NCBI GenBank assembly: GCA_030145945.1
Contig: JASLDK010000119.1
Coordinates: 26,556-90,555 of the forward strand
Direction of reading: 5' to 3'
Source of the DNA: Nocardioides sp.
GTDB taxonomy: Bacteria > Actinomycetota > Actinomycetes > Propionibacteriales > Nocardioidaceae
Length of the DNA stretch: 64,000 nucleotides
Program-made: the position numbers and the translations under genes
Part shown: piece by piece, positions 58,413 to 64,000 of the stretch
Numbering within the stretch: position 1 is the stretch's first letter
Layout of the letters: the number at the start of each line of letters is the position of its first letter
The notes under the pieces: generated by a model
Seen by the model: the letters and a program-made list of their open reading frames with translations, nothing else
What the model was told of the DNA's origin: nothing
Databases searched by the model: none

Positions 58413-59021
58413 TCAGGCGAGCCATCGGGGCAGCTGAATCCTCAGCGCCAGTTGAAGTTCGAAGCAACGATCACGGTCATCGAGTGCGTCGCCGAGGATG
58501 GACCGCAGCTGCCGCAGTCGATACCGCGCGGTCTGCGGATGGATCTCCAGCTCGCGCGCCACCGCATTGGCGCTGCGCTTGCCCTCCAGCCATGCCAGCA
58601 GCGTGACCGCGAGGGTACGCCGCCGGTAGGGCGACTCGGCCTCGAGGTCCGCCAGGACTCGCGCAACCACCCGGCCGCGCAGCGCCGGCTCGGCGTACAG
58701 CCACAGGCTGAGTTCATGGTCCGCGCACGCCAGGACCGGCTGGTCCGCGATCACGCCCGAGTCGGCGAGCTCATGCAGGCGTCGCAACAGCCGCACCGAC
58801 TCGGCCATTTCGGCACGATCCCCCACCACAGCAGGGAGTCCGAGACAGATCCGCGGCGCCTCGAGAACCACCGAATCGGCGTCCCCGATCCAGTAGACAC
58901 ACCGTTCGTCCCGCACCTCGGTCAGGTCGGCTGGCGCGTCGTCGTCGACGAGGGCGCTCACCAGCACCGAGCCCGGCGGGACCGAATCGCCCATGAGGCT
59001 GGCGATCTCGAACTCGTGCAC
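58413..59021 (-). CDS. Short PucR-type HTH regulator
   Basis: This is a 202-residue protein from GTG 59021 (GGAGG upstream). The C-terminal HTH is NAVARELEIHPQTARYRLRQ, then LRSILGDALDDRDRCFELQL, as in PucR/CdaR regulators. Only about 130 residues precede it, shorter than usual family members. That part has LVSALVDDDAPADLTEVRDE and a possible ligand-binding fold. It is flanked by two small HTH genes. Confidence 0.82.
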   Translation of the reverse strand: MHEFEIASLMGDSVPPGSVLVSALVDDDAPADLTEVRDERCVYWIGDADSVVLEAPRICLGLPAVVGDRAEMAESVRLLRRLHELADSGVIADQPVLACADHELSLWLYAEPALRGRVVARVLADLEAESPYRRRTLAVTLLAWLEGKRSANAVARELEIHPQTARYRLRQLRSILGDALDDRDRCFELQLALRIQLPRWLA

Positions 59022-59082
59022 CCTGCCTCCCCCGCCCGGGCCGTCATCGACATCGCTCGCGATCCCTCACCGAATACTACTG

Positions 59083-59100
59083 ATAAGTATATAGACTTAT
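59083..59100. promoter_or_regulatory. AT-rich inverted repeat before the second HTH gene
   Basis: ATAAGT-ATATAG-ACTTAT is a perfect 6-6-6 palindrome in an unusually AT-rich stretch that also holds TATAGA, a -10-like hexamer. It lies between the PucR-like gene and the HTH gene at 59128, so it may be a shared promoter-operator. Confidence 0.6.
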
Positions 59101-59127
59101 AGATAGCCATCCAGTCAGGCTTGAAGC

Positions 59128-59349
59128 ATGGAAGGCGAGCTGCAGCAGAGACTCGGGCGGCGGATGCGGGAGCACCGGGCGCGGATCGGGTGCAACCAGA
59201 CGGACTTCGCCACCCTCCTCGGCGTCGAGGATCAGGCCTATGTCAGCAGCATCGAGTGCGGCTACCGCAATGTCACGCTGCGCACCCTCGAGGCCTATGC
59301 CGGTCGGCTCGGCGTCGACCCGCTCGACCTCCTTGCCGCCGATCAGTGA
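59128..59349 (+). CDS. Small XRE-family HTH protein, paralogue 2
   Basis: This is a 73-residue protein, MEGELQQRLGRRMREHRARI, with HTH NQTDFATLLGVEDQAYVSSI and an ending GRLGVDPLDLLAADQ close to that of the gene at 58190. The two are clear paralogues separated by the PucR-like gene. Confidence 0.85.
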   Translation: MEGELQQRLGRRMREHRARIGCNQTDFATLLGVEDQAYVSSIECGYRNVTLRTLEAYAGRLGVDPLDLLAADQ

Positions 59350-59423
59350 CCCGGACGCGATTCGGCGCCCGACGACCCAGGGAGAGCCGGCGGGCGCCAA
59401 ATCGATGGATCAGCTCAGCCGGA

Positions 59424-61070
59424 TCACTTCACCCGGAAGTGCTTCGTTCCCGTGCTGGCCGTGACTTTCGCATTGCCCTGATAGGAGGCGGTCAGCACAT
59501 AGCGGGCCTTCTTGAGCTTCTTCAGCTTGATCGTCGCCTTGCCCGCGGAGGACACGGTGACGGTCTTCTTGAACACCGTCTTGGACCCGCGCTTGACCAC
59601 CACACGCACCTTGCCGGCGAGACTCGCTGCCGGCGACGCGCTGACCTTGACGGCGACGATCACCTGCTTGCCGTGCTTCTTGACGGACACCTTGGCGACC
59701 TTGGTCTTCGATGCCGCCTTGACCGGCGGCTTCGGCGGTGTCGTCGTTCCCGTCACGGTCGCACTTGGCGTCGAGTCCGCCGTGGTCGACTCGTCACCCT
59801 TGGTCGCCGTGGAACGGAAGGTGATCTTCTTCCCCACCTGGGCGGCACCCAGCGTCAGCGTCGTACCGGTGGCATTGGGGATCGGGGCGCCATTGGCCAG
59901 CCACTGATAGGTCACGGAGTCGGGTGCACCCGTGAAGGTGCCCGGCGTACCGGTCAGAACACTGCCCTGCTTGGCCGTTCCGGTGATGGTCGGGCTGTCG
60001 ACTGCTCGTACGGCGGTGACCAGCGCGAGGATGCCGTGGCCGTTGAGCGACACCGCCGCGATGTGCTTGCCGGCAAGGGATGTCGGGGCAGCCTGCAGGG
60101 CATGAAGTTCGTCCGTGTCCTGTCCCCACACATGCACCTCGCCACTCGCGTCGGCCGCAACACTGAGATCGGTGGTCGGACTCGCATCAATGGCGACCAC
60201 ATTCTCAAGGCCGGGAGGCACCGTGTTGTAGTCGCCAGGTGCGGTCGAGTTCGCTCCCCACGCAATGACGCTGTGATCGGCGAGCAGGGCGATCCCCCCG
60301 TTCGCACGCACCGCGACTGCAAGGACATTCCCCGGGATGCTCAATGCAGCCGGAAGGTCGAGCGAGCCGTTGGCATTCTGTCCGAAGCCGACGACCGTGC
60401 CGTCCTGCTTCAAAGCGAGGCCGTACCACATCGCAAGCGAGACAGACTTGACTCCGGTCAGCGCATCGGCACCCGTGAGGTAGCCGTAGTTGAGCGGGTC
60501 GGATCCCCAGGCGGCGACCGTACCGTCCGACTTCACAGCGACCGCCCAGTTCGCATTGGGGGCGAGGTCGGCGGATACGACATCGCCGAGATCGGCCGGC
60601 ACCTGGTCGGCGCCCGGGAAATGCCCGCCCCAGACATTGGTCAGGTCGCCCCACACGATCACTTTGCCCTGGTCGGTCACCGCAAGAGCCTGACCGCTGG
60701 CATCACCGGCGATCTGCACGATCTTGTGCTCGCTCAGCGAAGCCGGGAAGTCCTGGACACCCGGGAGGCCGGTCAACGGCGTGCCGATCAGTTGCACGGT
60801 TCCTGATGCCGTCAGGCCGAGCCCGTTCCCGCCGCCCGGCACCACCTCGGTGAAGGCGGTCCCCTGCTGGCCGGCAGACAGATCTGCCGCCGGAACCGAA
60901 ACACTGCCGACATCGATCGGATAGCCCCACCCGACGATCGTCCCTGCCTGATCGAGTGCCGCGGGTGGCGCCGTCTGCGCCGACGCCCCGGGCACCCCGG
61001 ACATCGCGCCAGCCAACATGACGGCGATAGCTACCGCGCCGATCGACGAGCTACGCGTCGTACGGCTCAT
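59424..61070 (-). CDS. Secreted RCC1-repeat protein with Ig-like domain
   Basis: This is a 548-residue protein from ATG 61070, with signal peptide (SIGAVAIAVMLAGAMSGVPG) to about ASA. RCC1-type propeller repeats include VIVWGDLTNVWGG, VAAWGSDPLNYG, VVGFGQNANGSLDLP, VIAWGANSTAPGDYN and VHVWGQDTDELHA. An Ig-like domain follows (PTITGTAKQGSVLTGTPGTF ... YQWLANGAPIPNATGTTL), then a Lys-rich beta domain (about 445-548). It is exported and probably cell-surface or extracellular. Confidence 0.87.
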   Translation of the reverse strand: MSRTTRSSSIGAVAIAVMLAGAMSGVPGASAQTAPPAALDQAGTIVGWGYPIDVGSVSVPAADLSAGQQGTAFTEVVPGGGNGLGLTASGTVQLIGTPLTGLPGVQDFPASLSEHKIVQIAGDASGQALAVTDQGKVIVWGDLTNVWGGHFPGADQVPADLGDVVSADLAPNANWAVAVKSDGTVAAWGSDPLNYGYLTGADALTGVKSVSLAMWYGLALKQDGTVVGFGQNANGSLDLPAALSIPGNVLAVAVRANGGIALLADHSVIAWGANSTAPGDYNTVPPGLENVVAIDASPTTDLSVAADASGEVHVWGQDTDELHALQAAPTSLAGKHIAAVSLNGHGILALVTAVRAVDSPTITGTAKQGSVLTGTPGTFTGAPDSVTYQWLANGAPIPNATGTTLTLGAAQVGKKITFRSTATKGDESTTADSTPSATVTGTTTPPKPPVKAASKTKVAKVSVKKHGKQVIVAVKVSASPAASLAGKVRVVVKRGSKTVFKKTVTVSSAGKATIKLKKLKKARYVLTASYQGNAKVTASTGTKHFRVK

Positions 61071-61251
61071 CTTCCATTTCACCTGCAGCCTCCACATCCC
61101 GGGCTCGGGTGAGCCCGCTCGTTCCTGTGGCCACATGGAACGGATCCGCCGCCATCGATGTCCATCATCTGTAGCGTTCCCTCGATGGAGGTATCCGTGA
61201 CGACTCCTAAGTTGTCATCGCACTCACAAGATCACGTGCGCTCGGATGCCG

Positions 61252-62247
61252 TCAGTCGCGCGCAGGAAAGGGGATCCGCCAGGGTGTCATGGTCGCGTTG
61301 CAGTTCTGACCCGGATCCCCCTGGAAGGGACCGCGGGGAGCCACCAGACCCAGGGGCGGGACCACGGTCCAGCAACTCCTCACCGACGTCGTCGGCGTGG
61401 AGATCGACACCGGGTTGCCCTTCCCCGAGATGCTCGCGGTCAGTAGCCGGGACAGATCCTCGCCGGTGGTCGTGCGGCAGCCGGCGAAAGCCGGGATGTC
61501 AATGGTCCCGTCGATCCTGCCGCCGCCATCGGTGAAGAGACCCCGCTCGGCGAGGCCGTCGGCATAGGCCTTCCATTCACTGGGCGAGTTCCCAGACGGC
61601 TGAGGTGGGGCCCAACCACCTGGCGAGTGCATTCGGATCGAGGTCGGGTCGGTCTCACAGGTCGATCGCAAAGACAGAGGCACCCCGTCGACCACGAGGC
61701 GCCGTACGTGAAGCGCGACCCGTCCACTCAGATCGGTGGGCGCATAGTGAAGCCGGTGATCCTGGTAGCTGGTATAGGTGAATTTGGTCGCGAACGGGAT
61801 CGGCAAACCTGCCCGGTCGCGCGCCTGCGAGACCTGGACCGTCGCCTCCACCGGAATCGCACCGAAGGCGACCGTCCGGACGGTGAAGGGCAGTGATTCG
61901 CCATAACCGTGCGCGGCGTCTCGCGGGGACGACCAGAAGACCGCCGCCCAGATCGTGCTGTCTGAGAGGCGGCTCTCCGGGTCGTCGGCCGGGTAGTACC
62001 TCGTCGTCACCGTTCCGATCACGGCGAGCGAGGCCTGCAGCGGGATACGGGCCCACTGTTCGGCACGGACGACCTCGTTGATGCCTGTCGCCTGAGTACC
62101 CAGCCAGCCACCCGCACCTTCCGTCACCGTGTCCGAGGGCAGCCCCGGCCAGGGCGGAGCCGGTGCCGCGCCTGCCGGTGCCACGGCCCAGAGCGACAAC
62201 AGGCTGATCAGCAAGATCGAACGTGACAGCGAAGAGAACCGAGGCAT
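61252..62247 (-). CDS. Secreted protein of unknown function
   Basis: This is a 331-residue protein. ATG 62247 gives MPRFSSLSRSILLISLLSLW and a clean signal peptide ending AGAAPA. The mature part is Pro- and Thr-rich with strands (WARIPLQASLAVIGTVTTRY, HRLHYAPTDLSGRVALHVRR) and four cysteines. No family was recognised. It precedes a pair of other secreted proteins on the opposite strand. Confidence 0.7.
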   Translation of the reverse strand: MPRFSSLSRSILLISLLSLWAVAPAGAAPAPPWPGLPSDTVTEGAGGWLGTQATGINEVVRAEQWARIPLQASLAVIGTVTTRYYPADDPESRLSDSTIWAAVFWSSPRDAAHGYGESLPFTVRTVAFGAIPVEATVQVSQARDRAGLPIPFATKFTYTSYQDHRLHYAPTDLSGRVALHVRRLVVDGVPLSLRSTCETDPTSIRMHSPGGWAPPQPSGNSPSEWKAYADGLAERGLFTDGGGRIDGTIDIPAFAGCRTTTGEDLSRLLTASISGKGNPVSISTPTTSVRSCWTVVPPLGLVAPRGPFQGDPGQNCNATMTPWRIPFPARD

Positions 62248-62465
62248 ACCCCGGACGCTTGCAGACAACGCCGACCTCAACAACGCAATCGCGGCCCCGG
62301 GCCTCTAGAGGTCGACCGTGAGCACCGCTGGATTGTCACGCGCAAGACAATCCAACGACCAATCGGGTCGCAAGGCTGGCGCCTTGCGGTGGTGCCGTGG
62401 GCTCATCGGAAGAACATCCCTCGGGCCGATCCTCGACGTCGACCCACCACCCGCAAGGAGAAATC

Positions 62466-63164
62466 ATGAAGTTCAAGAAGAGCGCGATCGCGCTGACCGC
62501 GGCCGGGCTGGTCTCGATGGTCGGCCCGGCCTGGGCCGGCACCTCGGGACCGCCGTACGACGTCTACGTCAACGGCAGCTCGGCGACCGCCACCTACCCG
62601 GTACGGGCGACCAGTACCAACACCCACTTCCAGGTCCTGGCCTTCGGCGTCTTCCCAGTGGACATGTACTGCACCAATGTCGAGTTCACTGGAGATGCGA
62701 CCGACGGGGTCCATGCCGGCACCGGGGTCTCCGGCACCGGGGTGGCCACCCTCAACCACTCGACGTGGTCCGGCTGCACCTACGGCAGCAGTCCGGTGAC
62801 GGTGACACCGAACCACACCGTGCCGTGGTCCCTCAACGCCACTGGCGGAGCCACCAGCGCGACCACCGACAACGTGGCCGGGAATGTCAGCGGCGTGAAG
62901 GTCGCAGTCAGCGTCTCCAGCCCCAGCTGCAACTTCTCCGTCACGGGTAAGGCCAACGGAACCTTCGACGAGGCCAACCAGCAGGTGCACATCAGTGAGA
63001 CCAGCGGCAATCTCACGCTGACCGTTCCTGCCGGCGGCTGCTCGCTCTTCGCCACCGGTGACCCCGCCAAGTTCTGGGGCGACTTCGACGTCAAGACCTA
63101 TGCCAACCAGACCGACTTCAACAACAACGTGCCCATGACGGGTACGCCCATCAACCTCGTCTGA
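62466..63164 (+). CDS. Secreted four-cysteine beta protein, paralogue 1
   Basis: This is a 232-residue protein from ATG 62466 behind AAGGAG. The signal peptide is MKFKKSAIALTAAGLVSMVG ending AWAG. Four mature cysteines (VDMYCTNVEF, WSGCTYG, SPSCNFSV, GGCSLFAT) probably make two disulphides. The strand-rich fold with VPWSLNA and GNVSGVKVAV resembles a family of exported actinobacterial proteins of unknown role. Confidence 0.8.
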   Translation: MKFKKSAIALTAAGLVSMVGPAWAGTSGPPYDVYVNGSSATATYPVRATSTNTHFQVLAFGVFPVDMYCTNVEFTGDATDGVHAGTGVSGTGVATLNHSTWSGCTYGSSPVTVTPNHTVPWSLNATGGATSATTDNVAGNVSGVKVAVSVSSPSCNFSVTGKANGTFDEANQQVHISETSGNLTLTVPAGGCSLFATGDPAKFWGDFDVKTYANQTDFNNNVPMTGTPINLV

Positions 63165-63180
63165 GGCCCTTCCCGCCAGC

Positions 63181-63213
63181 GTGTGCCCCGGGGACTCCAC
63201 ACCCGGGGCACAC
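63181..63213. terminator. 12-bp perfect hairpin between the secreted paralogues
   Basis: GTGTGCCCCGGG and CCCGGGGCACAC flank a nine-base loop, 17 bases after the first gene and 19 before the second. It could end or attenuate transcription, or stabilise the upstream message. No T-run follows. Confidence 0.65.
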
Positions 63214-63231
63214 GTGTCTCCAGGAGAAGAC

Positions 63232-63909
63232 ATGAAGCGACGTACGTGCGTAGCCGCCGCCTTGGCTGGAATCGCCCTGTGCACCTCGGGAGGCGCCGCC
63301 TGGGCTGGCGCGCCTTACACGGTGTCGGTGGCCGGCAGCGAGTCTGGCGACTATCCGATCCGAGCGTCCAGCACTGATGTGCATTTCAGGGTGCTCGCCT
63401 TCGGCTTCATCCCGGTCGACTGGTATTGCTCAAAGGTCGAGTTCACGGGGAAGGTTCACGCAGGAGCGAACACTACTGGCGGTGACCTGGCGACACTCGA
63501 GTCATCAACCTGGCAAGGCTGCGACTACGCCTCCAGCCCCTGGGCCATCACGGCCGATCATGCTGTCCCCTGGTCCCTCAATCTCACCGGCACAGCAACC
63601 GCGGGCACCACCGACGTCATCCCCGGGAACGTCAGCGGCGTGAACCTCGACGTGGCGATAGCGAGCCCCTCATGCAACTTCACACTCACGGGTCGCTTTG
63701 ACACAGCCCTCGATGAGGCCACCCAGCTGATCGTCGTTTCCGACAACGACGGACTGTTGAATCTGACCGTACCGGCGGGCGGCTGCACGCTCTTCGCGAC
63801 AGGAGACCCCGTTGACCCGGACGGCACCTTCGCGGTCAAGACGTACGCCGACCAGACCGACCTCGACAACGACCTTCCGATCAGCGGTACGCCGATCGAC
63901 ATCGGCTGA
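63232..63909 (+). CDS. Secreted four-cysteine beta protein, paralogue 2
   Basis: This is a 225-residue protein from ATG 63232 behind AGGAGAAG. The signal peptide is MKRRTCVAAALAGIALCTSG ending AWAG. The four-cysteine pattern (VDWYCSKVEF, WQGCDYA, SPSCNFTL, GGCTLFAT) and the VPWSLN and GNVSGVNLDV segments match the upstream gene along the full length. This is a tandem duplication that has diverged. Confidence 0.8.
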   Translation: MKRRTCVAAALAGIALCTSGGAAWAGAPYTVSVAGSESGDYPIRASSTDVHFRVLAFGFIPVDWYCSKVEFTGKVHAGANTTGGDLATLESSTWQGCDYASSPWAITADHAVPWSLNLTGTATAGTTDVIPGNVSGVNLDVAIASPSCNFTLTGRFDTALDEATQLIVVSDNDGLLNLTVPAGGCTLFATGDPVDPDGTFAVKTYADQTDLDNDLPISGTPIDIG

Positions 63910-64000
63910 TCGGGCCCGAGTTTTGTCACACAGGTGATGAATTCATACCCAACGAGCCATGCCGGGGACCGCCAGCACTGGACCTCGCCGTCCTCTGGTC

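Overview
The window is high-GC actinobacterial chromosome. BldC, a DUF3073 gene beside purM/purF, a complete Mce lipid-import operon and many GTG/TTG starts point to a Nocardioides-like member of the Propionibacteriales. The family assignment is an inference; the phylum is well supported.

Positions 1 to about 37,546 are a tailed, siphovirus-type prophage whose left end lies outside the window. It sits at the 3' end of a tRNA-Glu(UUC) gene (37547-37619, minus strand), with its tyrosine integrase next to the tRNA. Read from right to left it holds: integrase; a rightward lysogeny module (repressor, ImmA-type metallopeptidase, lipoprotein); a divergent leftward early operon (Cro-like protein, Xis-like protein, then about 35 very small overlapping genes, a RecE-like exonuclease, DNA C5-cytosine methyltransferase, DUF4326, a replication-type winged helix protein and an HNH nuclease); a probable cos region; TerS, TerL, portal, MuF-like protein, scaffold, capsid, head-tail connectors, major tail protein; the G/GT tail chaperones with a canonical -1 slippery heptamer; tape measure and minor tail proteins; a two-domain lysin, holin, and a tail protein with a 24-residue tandem repeat that runs off the left edge. 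Almost every early gene is joined to the next by an ATGA, GTGA or TGATG overlap, so the operon is translationally coupled. I saw no frameshift or disrupted core gene, so the prophage looks intact as far as it is visible.

From 37,547 the DNA is host: tRNA-Glu, a zincin-type metallopeptidase, tRNA-Phe with a strong terminator, two secreted beta-rich proteins, a LuxR-type regulator, an enoyl-CoA hydratase, bldC, a DUF3073 gene, purM and purF. A ten-gene minus-strand Mce operon (57479 to 46954) follows: a fused ATPase-permease, a second permease, six Mce proteins and two Mce-associated membrane proteins. To its right lie a DUF6907-like protein, a short PucR-type regulator flanked by two small HTH genes, an RCC1-repeat secreted protein, another secreted protein and a pair of four-cysteine secreted paralogues.

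The points most worth following up are the nuclease/phosphatase-fold domain fused to the phage lysin, two phage lipoproteins placed like superinfection-exclusion proteins, the 24-residue repeat array, the single-chain Mce ATPase-permease, the antisense ORF pair beside the immunity region, and the block of uncharacterised tiny phage genes.
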